Position numbers and translations under genes: made by a program
Assembly (NCBI RefSeq): GCF_000422705.1
Contig: NZ_AUGO01000002.1
Location: 62,001 to 126,000 of the forward strand
Reading direction: 5' to 3'
DNA length: 64,000 nt
Source of the DNA: Flavobacterium soli DSM 19725
GTDB taxonomy: Bacteria > Bacteroidota > Bacteroidia > Flavobacteriales > Flavobacteriaceae
Shown here: positions 51,286-61,250 of the stretch, one piece after another
How the letters are laid out: each line of letters opens with the position of its first letter
How positions within the stretch are numbered: the first letter of the stretch is position 1
The notes under the pieces: generated by a model
What the model was told of the DNA's origin: nothing
Databases searched by the model: none
What the model saw: the letters and a program-made list of their open reading frames with translations, nothing else

Positions 51286-52168
51286 TCCGGTTTTATTGAA
51301 AGAAACTGTTGATGGTTTGAATATCAAACCAGATGGAGTTTACGTGGATGTGACTTTCGGTGGGGGTGGTCATTCAAAAGAAATATTGAGCAGATTGGGT
51401 CCAAACGGAAAACTGTTTGCTTTCGATCAGGATGAAGATGCTTTGGCGAATGCCTTGCCAGATGAAAGGTTTATACTTATAAATGAGAATTTCAGGTTCA
51501 TAAAAAGATTTTTACGTTTCCATGGAATTAAATCGGTTGACGGAATTCTGGCTGATTTAGGTGTTTCGTCTCATCAATTTGATGTCGCCGAAAGGGGTTT
51601 TTCTACTCGTTTTGATGCCGAATTGGATATGAGAATGAGTCAGAAAAATGATTTGAGTGCTTATAAAGTGGTGAACGAATATGATGAAGCCAATCTTCGT
51701 CGTGTGTTTTTGGATTATGGCGAATTAAAAAATGCTCCGGCAATTGCAAGAGTGATTTTGGAAGCAAGAGAAAAAGAGGAAATTAGAAACACCGAACAAT
51801 TGAAAACGGTTTTAAGTAGATTTCTACCAGCCCATAAAAGTCACAAGATTCTAGCTCAAATGTATCAGGCAATCAGAATTGAAGTGAATCAAGAAATGGA
51901 TGTTTTAAAAGAATTTTTGGAGCAATCATTGGAGATTTTAAATCCAGAAGGGAGATTGAGTGTGATTTCCTATCATTCTTTAGAAGATAGATTGGTAAAA
52001 AGATTTATCAAAAACGGAATGTTTGAAGGTGAACCAGAACGTGATTTCTTTGGTAACTTCTCAGTTCCATTCAGAACCATCGGAAAATTAATCGTTCCAG
52101 GAAATGAGGAAATCCGAATCAACAATAGAGCGAGAAGTGCAAAGTTGAGAATTGCTGAAAAGATTTAA
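51260..52168 (+). CDS. rsmH: 16S rRNA (cytosine-1402-N4) methyltransferase RsmH
   Basis: This 302-residue SAM enzyme methylates C1402 of 16S rRNA. YVDVTFGGGGHSKEIL is the SAM loop, DGILADLGVSSHQFD and ERGFSTRFDAELDMRM are RsmH-specific, and VISYHSLEDRLVKRF is near the end. The start could be 51260 (MTTTMEYHNP) or the ATG four codons on at 51272; both overlap mraZ. It is the second gene of the dcw cluster, as usual. Confidence 0.96.
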   Translation: MTTTMEYHNPVLLKETVDGLNIKPDGVYVDVTFGGGGHSKEILSRLGPNGKLFAFDQDEDALANALPDERFILINENFRFIKRFLRFHGIKSVDGILADLGVSSHQFDVAERGFSTRFDAELDMRMSQKNDLSAYKVVNEYDEANLRRVFLDYGELKNAPAIARVILEAREKEEIRNTEQLKTVLSRFLPAHKSHKILAQMYQAIRIEVNQEMDVLKEFLEQSLEILNPEGRLSVISYHSLEDRLVKRFIKNGMFEGEPERDFFGNFSVPFRTIGKLIVPGNEEIRINNRARSAKLRIAEKI

Positions 52169-52173
52169 CTCGA

Positions 52174-52521
52174 ATGAAAGGTGGAATTTACAACATACTC
52201 AAGGCTCGATTTCTCGTAAACGAGGATGCAAATAAAAACTGGCGTTTCATAGTTTTTGTGATTCTTCTGGCGATTGTGATGATTGCAAATACGAATCGAT
52301 ACGAACGAAAGATTTTTAGAATAAAGGCTTTAGAGGAAGAGGTGAAAGAGCTACGATCAGAGTTTGTAGACAGGAGATCGGAGTTGATGGAGCTAAAGCT
52401 CGAATCGACCATCGAAAAGAAAATGTTAGAAAAAGGAATTGTGCCATCGTCAGTTCCTCCGGTAAAAATAAAAGTAGTTAAAGAAGAAGAAAAAAGTTGG
52501 TATAAAAAATTATGGCAGTAG
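52174..52521 (+). CDS. ftsL: FtsL-like cell division protein
   Basis: This 115-residue bitopic protein has a cytoplasmic N-terminus, one membrane helix (about 24-41, RFIVFVILLAIVMIAN) and a coiled-coil periplasmic part (KALEEEVKELRSEFVDRRSE). Length, topology and position between rsmH and ftsI all fit FtsL. Sequence similarity to proteobacterial FtsL is low, as is normal for this family. FtsL bridges FtsQ/FtsB and the FtsWI septal synthase. It overlaps ftsI by 10 nt. Confidence 0.88.
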   Translation: MKGGIYNILKARFLVNEDANKNWRFIVFVILLAIVMIANTNRYERKIFRIKALEEEVKELRSEFVDRRSELMELKLESTIEKKMLEKGIVPSSVPPVKIKVVKEEEKSWYKKLWQ

Positions 52522-54515
52522 AAGATAAAAATATCTCTTATAGAATTTATCTGTTTGCATTTGCAATACTGTTGATGGCGTCTGCAATTGTCATAAAGTT
52601 AACTAATATTCAATGGGTTGAAGGCGATTATTACAGAAAATTAGCCAAGGATCGTTCGGTTAAAAAGTTTGTAATTCCAGCTAATAAAGGAAATATTTAT
52701 TCTTCTGACGGAAGTTTGCTTGCCACATCGATACCTAATTATTATATAAGGTTTGATGCATTGGCGCCAACAGCTGAAAATTTTCAAAAGAATATTGAGC
52801 CTTTGGCAGATTCACTTTCGGTTTTGTTAGGCAAGCCAAAAAGTTTCTACGAAAGAGAATTGACACGTGCCAGAACCAATAAAAATAGGTATTATTTGAT
52901 TGCTCGAAATTTGAGTTATACCGAATATGTAAAAATAAAAAGTTTTCCATTATTCAATCTTGGCGTTTATAAAGGAGGAATAATTGTGGACCAGCAAACA
53001 GTTCGCGAACATCCAATTGGAAAAATTGCTGAGAGAACCATTGGTTATGAAAGGATAACCCCTAACGGAACTCCAGATGGAAAGGGAATCGAGTGGGCTT
53101 TTCGCAATTATCTAAACGGAAAAGACGGTAAGATTTTAAAACAAAAAATTGCAAAAGGTCAGTGGAAACCTATTCGCGATGTCAATGAAATTGAACCTCA
53201 AGATGGTTATGATGTAATCTCAACAATTGATGTTTATATTCAAGATATCGCACATCACGCCTTGTTGAAGCAGTTGGAATTATATGAAGCAGAACATGGT
53301 TGTGTTGTAGTAATGGAAACCAAAACAGGGCATGTGAAAGCTATCTCAAACCTCGGAAGAGCAAAAGATGGTTCCTATTATGAAACAACAAATTATGCCA
53401 TTGCAGAATCGCACGAGCCAGGTTCGACTTACAAATTGGCCGATTTGATGGCTTTGCTGGAAGATAAAAAAGCCGACACAAGCGATGTTTACAACACTTT
53501 TGGCGGAATTGTAACCTATTCAGGGAAGAAAGTTCGTGATTCTAAAGAAGGTGGTTATGGAAAGATTTCACTTGCACGTGGTTTTGAAGTTTCTTCCAAT
53601 ACGGTAATGGTTCAAGCGGTTTACAATGCCTATAAAGATAATCCAACTCAATTTGTAAATCATTTGCACAATTATGGATTAGACAAACCACTCGGATTGC
53701 CTTTCAAGGGTGAAGGTAAACCTTATATTCCACATCCAAAAGACACGCGTTGGAGTGCCATTTCATTGCCTTGGATGGCTTTTGGATATGGAGTTTCGAT
53801 CACGCCTTTGCAAACCTTGACTTTTTATAATGCCGTTGCAAACAACGGAGAAATGGTAAAACCACAGTTTGTTTCCGAGATTAAGGCTTGGAATAAAACT
53901 ATAATGAAATACGAAAAAGAAGTAATGAATCCGAAAATTTGTTCGGATGAAACGTTGGCAAAAGTAAAAGCTGTTTTGGAAAATGCCGTAAAAAAAGGTA
54001 CTGGTGCAAAATTATATTCAAAGGATTTTTCGATGGCAGGAAAAACGGGAACAGCTCAAGCCAATTATGCCAAAAAAGGCGGCTCAGAGAAACATTATAT
54101 TTCATCATTCGCAGGTTATTTTCCTGCAGATGAACCAAAATATTCTTGCATTGTCGTGGTTCATGAGCCTAACACTGCAAAAAATAATTATTACGGAGCC
54201 GATGTTGCCGGACCAGTTTTTAAAAGAGTAGCCCAAAAGATTTTTACCGATTCGCCAACAACTAACGAAGTGAAAAATCTTCAACAGAAAGATAAGATTC
54301 AGGAAAAAAACTACAGTACGTATTACGCGAAAGCGGAAACAAAAACCAGTTTAGTTCCAAATGTTCATGGAATGTCAGGAATGGATGCTGTGGCATTATT
54401 AGGGAATTTAGGATTGAAAGTAAAAGTTATCGGAATTGGGAAAGTGAAAAAACAATCGCTTTCGGCAGGAGAAAGATTAGAAAAAAATAAAACTATAACA
54501 CTCGAATTATCGTGA
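52512..54515 (+). CDS. ftsI: Penicillin-binding protein 3 (FtsI), with PASTA domain
   Basis: This 667-residue septal transpeptidase has a short cytoplasmic tail, one membrane helix (about 9-28), a dimerisation domain and a transpeptidase domain. The active-site motifs are GSTYK (Ser 305, Lys 308), SSNTV and GKTGTA. A single C-terminal PASTA domain follows (from about 605, SLVPNVHGMSGMDAV). It works with FtsW at the division site. It overlaps ftsL by 10 nt and murE by 4 nt (GTGA). Confidence 0.96.
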   Translation: MAVEDKNISYRIYLFAFAILLMASAIVIKLTNIQWVEGDYYRKLAKDRSVKKFVIPANKGNIYSSDGSLLATSIPNYYIRFDALAPTAENFQKNIEPLADSLSVLLGKPKSFYERELTRARTNKNRYYLIARNLSYTEYVKIKSFPLFNLGVYKGGIIVDQQTVREHPIGKIAERTIGYERITPNGTPDGKGIEWAFRNYLNGKDGKILKQKIAKGQWKPIRDVNEIEPQDGYDVISTIDVYIQDIAHHALLKQLELYEAEHGCVVVMETKTGHVKAISNLGRAKDGSYYETTNYAIAESHEPGSTYKLADLMALLEDKKADTSDVYNTFGGIVTYSGKKVRDSKEGGYGKISLARGFEVSSNTVMVQAVYNAYKDNPTQFVNHLHNYGLDKPLGLPFKGEGKPYIPHPKDTRWSAISLPWMAFGYGVSITPLQTLTFYNAVANNGEMVKPQFVSEIKAWNKTIMKYEKEVMNPKICSDETLAKVKAVLENAVKKGTGAKLYSKDFSMAGKTGTAQANYAKKGGSEKHYISSFAGYFPADEPKYSCIVVVHEPNTAKNNYYGADVAGPVFKRVAQKIFTDSPTTNEVKNLQQKDKIQEKNYSTYYAKAETKTSLVPNVHGMSGMDAVALLGNLGLKVKVIGIGKVKKQSLSAGERLEKNKTITLELS

Positions 54516-55975
54516 TTGTTTTAAAAGACATATTATATAAAGTAGCAATTGAGTCGGTTCACGGAACGACAGAAACCGCTGTGAACAAAATCGAATTCGA
54601 TTCAAGGAAGATTGAAGAGAATGATGTTTTTGTTGCCATTCGCGGAACCGTTTCTGACGGACACGATTTTATTGAGAAAGCTATAAATCTTGGTGCAATT
54701 GCTATTGTTTGTGACACTTTTCCAGAAATAATAGTTACAGGAATTACCTATATCCAAGTAAAAGATACCAATTCGGCTTTGGCTTTTATGGCTTCAAATT
54801 ATTATGAAAATCCTTCGAGAAGCCTGAAGTTAATTGGAATTACGGGAACAAATGGTAAAACCACGATTGCTTCGCTTTTGTATCAGTTATTCAAAAAAGC
54901 AGGTTACAAAGTGGGTTTACTTTCAACCGTGAAAATTTTGGTGGATGATATTGAATACAAAGCAACCCACACCACTCCGGATTCATTAACCATCAATAAA
55001 TATTTGAAGGAAATGAACGAAGCTGGTGTTAAATATTGCTTTATGGAAGTAAGTTCTCACGGAATTCATCAAAAAAGAACTGAAGGTTTGCATTTTGAAG
55101 GTGGCGTTTTTACCAATCTTTCGCATGACCATTTAGATTATCATCCAACTTTTGCAGAATACCGAGACGTTAAAAAATCGTTCTTTGACCATTTGCCAAA
55201 AACAGCCTTTGCCTTATCCAATATTGATGATAAAAATGGTCAGGTAATGTTACAAAATACAACTGCAAGAAAATTGACGTATGCTCTAAAAACATATTCT
55301 GATTATAAAGCTCAAATCCTAGAAAATCAACTTTCAGGTTTGTTGTTGAGAATAAACGATAATGAGGTTTGGGTTAGATTAATAGGTACTTTCAATGCTT
55401 ATAATCTATTGGCTATTTATGGAACTGCCGTTGAATTAGGTTTGGATAAACTAGAAGTTTTAAGATTATTGTCTGAACTGGAGAGTGTTTCGGGACGATT
55501 TCAATTCATCATTTCGAATGAAAAAATCACGGCGATAGTGGATTATGCACATACACCTGATGCTTTGGAAAATGTGTTGAAAACGATCAATGATATTCGT
55601 ACAAAAAACGAACAGCTTATTACAATTGTAGGTTGTGGTGGCGATAGAGATAGAGCCAAACGTCCAATTATGGCTAACATAGCCTCAACATTGAGCGACA
55701 AAGCTATCATTACTTCTGACAATCCGAGAACGGAAGACCCAGAAGCTATCATCGCTGAAATGGAAAAAGGTGTGGAGCCACAGAATTTTAAAAAAACAAT
55801 TTCGATTACCGATAGAAAGCAGGCCATTAAAACCGCTTGTCAACTGGCTCAGCCAAACGATATCATTTTGATTGCAGGAAAAGGTCACGAAACTTATCAA
55901 GAAATCCAAGGTGTACGATACGATTTTGATGATATGAAAATTGTAAAGGAATTTTTAGAACAACTCGGGAAATAA
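54512..55975 (+). CDS. murE: UDP-MurNAc-tripeptide synthetase MurE (meso-DAP type)
   Basis: This 487-residue cytoplasmic ligase adds the third residue to the peptidoglycan stem peptide. GITGTNGKTT is the ATP loop, THTTPDSL binds the substrate, and SDNPRTEDP is the DNPR motif that selects meso-diaminopimelate rather than lysine. The start codon is GTG at 54512, overlapping the ftsI stop by 4 nt. A 90-bp spacer with a 12-bp inverted repeat separates it from mraY. Confidence 0.96.
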   Translation: MIVLKDILYKVAIESVHGTTETAVNKIEFDSRKIEENDVFVAIRGTVSDGHDFIEKAINLGAIAIVCDTFPEIIVTGITYIQVKDTNSALAFMASNYYENPSRSLKLIGITGTNGKTTIASLLYQLFKKAGYKVGLLSTVKILVDDIEYKATHTTPDSLTINKYLKEMNEAGVKYCFMEVSSHGIHQKRTEGLHFEGGVFTNLSHDHLDYHPTFAEYRDVKKSFFDHLPKTAFALSNIDDKNGQVMLQNTTARKLTYALKTYSDYKAQILENQLSGLLLRINDNEVWVRLIGTFNAYNLLAIYGTAVELGLDKLEVLRLLSELESVSGRFQFIISNEKITAIVDYAHTPDALENVLKTINDIRTKNEQLITIVGCGGDRDRAKRPIMANIASTLSDKAIITSDNPRTEDPEAIIAEMEKGVEPQNFKKTISITDRKQAIKTACQLAQPNDIILIAGKGHETYQEIQGVRYDFDDMKIVKEFLEQLGK

Positions 55976-55988
55976 CAAAAAATAAATT

Positions 55989-56039
55989 TCAAATCCCAAA
56001 GTTTCAGAATTTGAAAATTGGAAATTATTTGGGATTTGA
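55989..56039. repeat. 12-bp inverted repeat in the murE-mraY spacer
   Basis: TCAAATCCCAAA (55989-56000) pairs perfectly with TTTGGGATTTGA (56028-56039). There is no T-tract, and the genes on both sides should be co-transcribed. Confidence 0.65.
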
Positions 56040-56065
56040 TACTTGAACATTGAAATTTTAAGCTT

Positions 56066-57295
56066 ATGCTGTATTATTTATTCGAATATTTAGACAAGAC
56101 ACTCGATGTTCCAGGAACAGGAGTTTTTCAATACATCACTTTTAGATCAGCTTTGGCAATTTTGTTATCGTTGTTGATTTCTACCGTTTTCGGAAAAAAG
56201 ATTATTAATTTCTTAAGAAGACAGCAGGTTGGAGAAACTGTTAGAGAACTTGGTTTGGCAGGTCAGAATGAAAAAGCAGGAACGCCAACAATGGGAGGTT
56301 TGATCATCATCATTGCGACTTTGATTCCGGTTGTTCTGCTAACTAAACTTAATAATATCTATATAGTATTATTGATTGTAACAACTTTGTGGATGGGAAC
56401 GATCGGCTTTATAGACGATTATATTAAAATTTTTAAAAAGGATAAAGAAGGTCTAAAGGGAAAGTTTAAAGTAATAGGACAAGTTGGTCTAGGATTGATA
56501 GTAGGGCTTGTTTTGTATTTTAATCCGGGGGTTACAGTTAGACAAGATACAGGTGGAAGTTTTACATATAAAGCACAAACAGAAAATGTAATTACGCAAA
56601 CTCCATTGGAAGAAAAATCAACCGTTACAACCATTCCGTTCTTTAAAAATAATGAATTCGATTATGCAGAGTTGTTAGCTTGGACAGGAGATGGTTATCA
56701 AAATTTAGCGTGGTTGATTTTTATTCCGATTGTAATTTTCATCATTACAGCTGTTTCAAATGGTGCGAATTTAACCGATGGAATTGACGGTCTTGCAGCA
56801 GGAACTTCAGCAATTTCGGTTTTAGCACTCGGGATTTTTACATTCGTTTCGGGTAACATCGTTTTCTCGAATTACTTGAATATTATGTACATCCCGAATT
56901 CAGGAGAGATGACGGTTTTTATTGCTGCCTTTGTTGGAGCTTTGGTAGGGTTTCTTTGGTATAATTCCTATCCTGCAGCCGTTTTTATGGGCGATACAGG
57001 AAGTTTGACCATTGGAGGAATCATTGCTGTTTTGGCAATTGCCGTTAGAAAAGAAATGTTACTGCCCGTTTTATGTGCGATTTTCTTTGCAGAGAATTTA
57101 TCGGTAATCCTTCAGGTAAGTTATTTTAAATATACCAAAAAACGTTTTGGCGAAGGCAGAAGAATTTTTCTAATGTCGCCCTTACATCATCACTATCAGA
57201 AAAAGGGATATCATGAAAGCAAGATTGTAACCCGTTTTTGGATTGTTGGAATTTTATTGGCCATTTTATCAATTGTGACTTTGAAACTGAGATAA
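56066..57295 (+). CDS. mraY: Phospho-MurNAc-pentapeptide translocase MraY
   Basis: This 409-residue membrane enzyme moves phospho-MurNAc-pentapeptide onto undecaprenyl phosphate to make lipid I. About ten membrane helices are visible. The signatures are [40 protein letters not shown] and [12 protein letters not shown] loop of roughly 50 residues (about 155-205, with [15 protein letters not shown]) between helices is longer than in E. coli MraY. Its stop overlaps the murD ATG (TAATG). Confidence 0.97.
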   Translation: MLYYLFEYLDKTLDVPGTGVFQYITFRSALAILLSLLISTVFGKKIINFLRRQQVGETVRELGLAGQNEKAGTPTMGGLIIIIATLIPVVLLTKLNNIYIVLLIVTTLWMGTIGFIDDYIKIFKKDKEGLKGKFKVIGQVGLGLIVGLVLYFNPGVTVRQDTGGSFTYKAQTENVITQTPLEEKSTVTTIPFFKNNEFDYAELLAWTGDGYQNLAWLIFIPIVIFIITAVSNGANLTDGIDGLAAGTSAISVLALGIFTFVSGNIVFSNYLNIMYIPNSGEMTVFIAAFVGALVGFLWYNSYPAAVFMGDTGSLTIGGIIAVLAIAVRKEMLLPVLCAIFFAENLSVILQVSYFKYTKKRFGEGRRIFLMSPLHHHYQKKGYHESKIVTRFWIVGILLAILSIVTLKLR

Positions 57296-58629
57296 TGAAA
57301 AGGCTCGTGATACTTGGCGGAGGAGAAAGTGGCGTTGGAACGGCAATTCTCGGAAAGAAAAAAGGATATGATGTTTTTGTATCCGATTTCGGAAAGATAA
57401 AAGAAAACTATAAAGAAGTTCTTACGATTAATAAGATTGAATGGGAAGAGGAACAGCATACGGAAAAATTGATTCTGAATGCCGATGTGGTAATGAAAAG
57501 TCCTGGAATTCCAGAAAAAGCACCAATAGTAAAAAAGCTCCTTGAAAAGAAAATCCCGGTGATTTCTGAAATTGAATTTGCAGCTCCGTGGACAGATGCA
57601 ACCCTAATCGGAATAACGGGAAGCAACGGAAAAACAACCACAACAATGCTTACCTATCATTTGCTGAAATCAGGCGGATTAAATGTAGGATTAGGTGGGA
57701 ATATAGGAAAGAGTTTTGCTTGGCAGGTTGCTGAAGATAAGTTTGAAGCCTACGTTTTAGAATTGAGCAGTTTTCAATTGGATGGAAATTATACGTTCAA
57801 CCCGCATATTGCAGTAATTACGAACATAAGTCCGGATCATTTGGATCGATATGAATACAAATATGAAAATTATATCAATTCGAAATTCAGGATTACGATG
57901 AATCAGACAAAGGAAGATTTCCTGATATATGACGATGATGACGAAGCTATTGCAGGATGGTTTCAAAATAACAAAACAAAAGCACAAAAAGTACCCTTTT
58001 CAATATCAAAAGAGCTTGAAGAAGGGGCATCAATAAAAGACAAGACAATGAAAATAAACATCAAAGACGAAGAATTTACAATGGACACAACACATTTGGC
58101 ACTCGAAGGAAAGCACAATATGAAAAATGCAATGGCTGCTGCATCTGTAGCACAATTGATGAAAATCAGAAAGCAAACCATTAGAGAAAGCTTGTCGAAT
58201 TTTCAAGGTGTGGAACATCGTTTGGAAAAGGTGTTGAAGATTCAAAATGTGCAATACATCAACGATTCTAAAGCTACGAATGTGAATGCTACATTTTTTG
58301 CCTTGGATAGTATGACGGTTCCAACGGTTTGGATCGTGGGTGGTGTTGATAAAGGAAATGATTATTCAGAATTGATGTCTTTGGTTCGCGAAAAAGTAAA
58401 AGCGATTGTGTGTCTTGGTGTTGATAATAAAAAAATAATTGATGCTTTCGGTAATGTTGTTGATGTGATGGTGGAAGTTTCAAATATGTCAGATGCTGTG
58501 AGAACTTCACAAAGATTGGCAGAAAAAGGAGATGCGGTTTTATTGTCTCCAGCTTGTGCAAGTTTTGATTTGTTCGAAAATTACGAAGACCGAGGAAAGC
58601 AATTTAAACAAGCAGTTCAGAATTTATAA
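57295..58629 (+). CDS. murD: UDP-MurNAc-L-alanine--D-glutamate ligase MurD
   Basis: This 444-residue ligase adds D-glutamate to UDP-MurNAc-L-Ala. ITGSNGKTTTT is the ATP loop, SSFQLDGNYTF and HLDRYEYKYENY are family motifs, and LSPACASFDLFENYEDRG lies near the C-terminus. I place the start at 57295 ([13 protein letters not shown]), giving the one-base overlap with mraY; the longer frame from 57238 adds 19 unconserved residues. Confidence 0.96.
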   Translation: MKRLVILGGGESGVGTAILGKKKGYDVFVSDFGKIKENYKEVLTINKIEWEEEQHTEKLILNADVVMKSPGIPEKAPIVKKLLEKKIPVISEIEFAAPWTDATLIGITGSNGKTTTTMLTYHLLKSGGLNVGLGGNIGKSFAWQVAEDKFEAYVLELSSFQLDGNYTFNPHIAVITNISPDHLDRYEYKYENYINSKFRITMNQTKEDFLIYDDDDEAIAGWFQNNKTKAQKVPFSISKELEEGASIKDKTMKINIKDEEFTMDTTHLALEGKHNMKNAMAAASVAQLMKIRKQTIRESLSNFQGVEHRLEKVLKIQNVQYINDSKATNVNATFFALDSMTVPTVWIVGGVDKGNDYSELMSLVREKVKAIVCLGVDNKKIIDAFGNVVDVMVEVSNMSDAVRTSQRLAEKGDAVLLSPACASFDLFENYEDRGKQFKQAVQNL

Positions 58630-58631
58630 TA

Positions 58632-58697
58632 AAGGTTAAGGGTTTTAGGTCTTGGGTACAGGTTGCCCAAAACCCAAAACCCAAAACCCATAAACCT
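58632..58697. repeat. Inverted repeat with CCCAAAA tandem units in the murD-ftsW spacer
   Basis: AAGGTT and GGGTTTT/TTGGG on the left can pair with three tandem CCCAAAA units and AACCTT on the right, so most of the 73-bp spacer folds into one hairpin. No T-tract follows. Confidence 0.65.
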
Positions 58698-58702
58698 TAA
58701 AA

Positions 58703-60025
58703 ATGAAAGGATTAATAAACAGTTTAAGAGGAGATAAAGGCATTTGGTCATTCGTGGCCTTGTTGGCCCTGTTTTCCTTTATGCCTGTTTTTAGTGCAAG
58801 TAGTAATTTGGCTTACATGGGTGGAAAAGGGACAGGAAATACTATTGGTTATTTGCTGAAACATGGGATGAGCATCATCACTGGATTCATCATTATCTAC
58901 CAAATGCACAAAATTCCGTATCATTATTTTCGAGGAATTTCCCGAATTGCATTACCTGTAGTTTGGCTATTATTGGCTTATACATTACTAAAAGGAACTG
59001 TTATCGATGGAGCAAATGCAAGCCGATGGATTCAAGTACCTTTCGTTGGGATTACGTTTCAAACCTCCACATTAGCTTCCATAGTTTTGATGATTTTTGT
59101 GGCACGATATTTATCTAAAACGCGAGAAACTCCGCTAACTTTCCAAAACTCCTTGTGGGAACTTTGGACACCAGTTGGAGTAACGCTAATGTTTATACTA
59201 CCTGCAAATTTCTCAACAGCAGCCTTGATTTTTTCAATGGTGTTGTTACTGGTTTTTATCGGAAGATATCCGTTGAAATATATTGGGTTTGTAGTTGGAA
59301 TGGGAATTCTTTCACTTGCCTTTTTTGTTTTAGTGGCTAAAGCTTTTCCTGATGCTTTCAATAATCGTGTTGATACTTGGGAAAAAAGGGTAGAAAATTT
59401 TTTTAGTGATAAGCCTGGTGAAGACGATTATCAAATTGAAAAAGCAAAGATTGCAATCGCTTCGGGTCAAATTTATGGAACTGGTCCTGGGAAAAGTGTT
59501 CAGAAGAACTTTTTGCCTCAATCGTCTTCCGATTTTATCTTCGCCATCATTGTCGAAGAATACGGATTGATTGGTGGCTTGGGAGTTCTCGCACTATACC
59601 TTTTGTTGTTTTTCAGATTTATCGTAGCCGCTCACAAGTCGAATTCGATTTTCGGAAAATTATTGGTCGTAGGATTGGGATTTCCGATAATCTTCCAAGC
59701 GTTAATCAATATGGGAGTTGCGGTAGAATTATTGCCGGTTACAGGGCAACCTTTGCCTTTGATAAGTAGTGGAGGAAGTTCAGTTTGGATGACGTGTATC
59801 GCTATCGGAATCATCTTGAGCGTGACCAAGAAAGAAGAGGAAATTGCAGCAGAATTGGACGAAAAACAAAAACGTGACGAAGCCTTAAAACGCTTAATCG
59901 ATAAGCAATTGGAAGAAGAAGCTCTCGAAAATGAGGCAAATGAAATACAGCCTGAATTGGCTACAGAAGGAAATTATTCAATAGAAGAAACAGCAAATCC
60001 AATGGATGCTGTCAAAAATAAATAA
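58703..60025 (+). CDS. ftsW: Septal peptidoglycan polymerase FtsW
   Basis: This SEDS-family membrane glycosyltransferase, 440 residues, polymerises lipid II at the septum with FtsI. About ten helices are present. [24 protein letters not shown] [18 protein letters not shown] and [13 protein letters not shown] are the SEDS signatures. The last 60 or so residues (from about 380, [20 protein letters not shown]) form a charged, coiled-coil-like cytoplasmic tail. murG follows 43 bp later. Confidence 0.96.
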   Translation: MKGLINSLRGDKGIWSFVALLALFSFMPVFSASSNLAYMGGKGTGNTIGYLLKHGMSIITGFIIIYQMHKIPYHYFRGISRIALPVVWLLLAYTLLKGTVIDGANASRWIQVPFVGITFQTSTLASIVLMIFVARYLSKTRETPLTFQNSLWELWTPVGVTLMFILPANFSTAALIFSMVLLLVFIGRYPLKYIGFVVGMGILSLAFFVLVAKAFPDAFNNRVDTWEKRVENFFSDKPGEDDYQIEKAKIAIASGQIYGTGPGKSVQKNFLPQSSSDFIFAIIVEEYGLIGGLGVLALYLLLFFRFIVAAHKSNSIFGKLLVVGLGFPIIFQALINMGVAVELLPVTGQPLPLISSGGSSVWMTCIAIGIILSVTKKEEEIAAELDEKQKRDEALKRLIDKQLEEEALENEANEIQPELATEGNYSIEETANPMDAVKNK

Positions 60026-60068
60026 ACTCAGTATCTCGGTAAACTCGGATACTCAGCAACTAAAAGAA

Positions 60069-61160
60069 ATGGCAAATTTAAAATTCATATTAAGCGGTGG
60101 CGGAACAGGTGGACATATCTACCCGGCAATCGCTATTGCTAATGAATTAAAGTCTCGTTTCCCAGATTGCGAAATCCTATTTGTTGGAGCGAGAGATAAA
60201 ATGGAAATGCAAAAAGTACCGCAAGCCGGATATAAAATCAAAGGATTGTGGATTGCTGGAATTCAACGAAGATTCACTTTTGATAATTCACTTTTTCCAG
60301 TAAAATTATTGGACAGTTTATTGAAATCAAGAACTATCATCAGAGATTTCAAGCCAAATGTAGTAATTGGGACGGGAGGTTTTGCAAGTGGACCGTTATT
60401 GAGAGTTGCAGGTTTTGCAGGAATTCCAACCGTTATCCAAGAACAGAATTCTTTTCCTGGAATTACAAACAAATGGTTGAGCAAAAAGGCCAGTAAGATT
60501 TGTGTAGCTTATGAAAATTTAGAACAGTTTTTTCCAAAGAATAAAATTGTTCTCACAGGAAATCCAGTCCGTCAGGATTTGATTGACATCAAAAATAAAA
60601 GAAAAGAAGCTAGAGCATATTTCGGTCTAGCCGAAGATAAAAAAGTGGTTTTGGTACTTGGAGGAAGTTTAGGTGCGAGAAGAGTAAATCAGCTTATTGC
60701 AAAAGAATTGGTGAATTTCACTTCACAAAATGTTCAAGTCATCTGGCAATGCGGAAAATTATATTTCGACGAATACCAACGCTATAACGATAATGAAAAC
60801 GTTCAGGTTTTGTCGTTTATAGATAGAATGGATTTGGTGTATGCTGCTGCAGATATTGTGATTTCAAGAGCTGGAGCTTCTTCAGTTTCGGAGTTATGCA
60901 TCGTTGGAAAACCGGTTATTTTTATTCCGTCTCCAAATGTTGCAGAAGATCATCAGACGAAGAATGCCAATGCAATTGTTGAAAAAAATGGAGCTTTGAT
61001 GGTAAAGGAAGTGGAGTTGGATACCAAATTTACCACGACTTTCAATAATTTATTGAATGATGATAATTTGCAAAAAAGCTTATCTGAAAGTATCGAAAAA
61101 CTAGCAAAAGTGAATGCCACAAAAGATATCGTGGACGAAATAGTAAAATTGATTAAATAG
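60069..61160 (+). CDS. murG: UDP-GlcNAc transferase MurG
   Basis: This 363-residue GT-B glycosyltransferase converts lipid I to lipid II at the inner membrane. [12 protein letters not shown] is the N-terminal glycine loop, [11 protein letters not shown] and QEQNSFPG follow, and [17 protein letters not shown] with HQTKNA is the nucleotide-binding C-terminal part. The start at 60069 (MANLKF) matches the family; the longer frame from 60006 overlaps ftsW and adds 21 unconserved residues. Confidence 0.96.
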   Translation: MANLKFILSGGGTGGHIYPAIAIANELKSRFPDCEILFVGARDKMEMQKVPQAGYKIKGLWIAGIQRRFTFDNSLFPVKLLDSLLKSRTIIRDFKPNVVIGTGGFASGPLLRVAGFAGIPTVIQEQNSFPGITNKWLSKKASKICVAYENLEQFFPKNKIVLTGNPVRQDLIDIKNKRKEARAYFGLAEDKKVVLVLGGSLGARRVNQLIAKELVNFTSQNVQVIWQCGKLYFDEYQRYNDNENVQVLSFIDRMDLVYAAADIVISRAGASSVSELCIVGKPVIFIPSPNVAEDHQTKNANAIVEKNGALMVKEVELDTKFTTTFNNLLNDDNLQKSLSESIEKLAKVNATKDIVDEIVKLIK

Positions 61161-61250
61161 GCAATAGCCAAAAGAATAGAGCCAAGAGTTCAGTGCAATG
61201 AGAAAAACTCATGAACTTAAAACTTAGAAACTCAGCAACTATAAAAAAAA
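61161..61250. other. murG-murC spacer with an imperfect hairpin
   Basis: This 90-bp spacer contains AGTTC...ATGAG pairing with CTCATGAACT (about 61190-61217) and several AACT repeats. I see no promoter consensus in it. Confidence 0.5.

Noticed and set aside
58030..58254. Small minus-strand frames within murD
   Set aside because: They are antisense to conserved MurD sequence, rich in Cys/Phe/His as is typical of antisense translation, and have no promoter.
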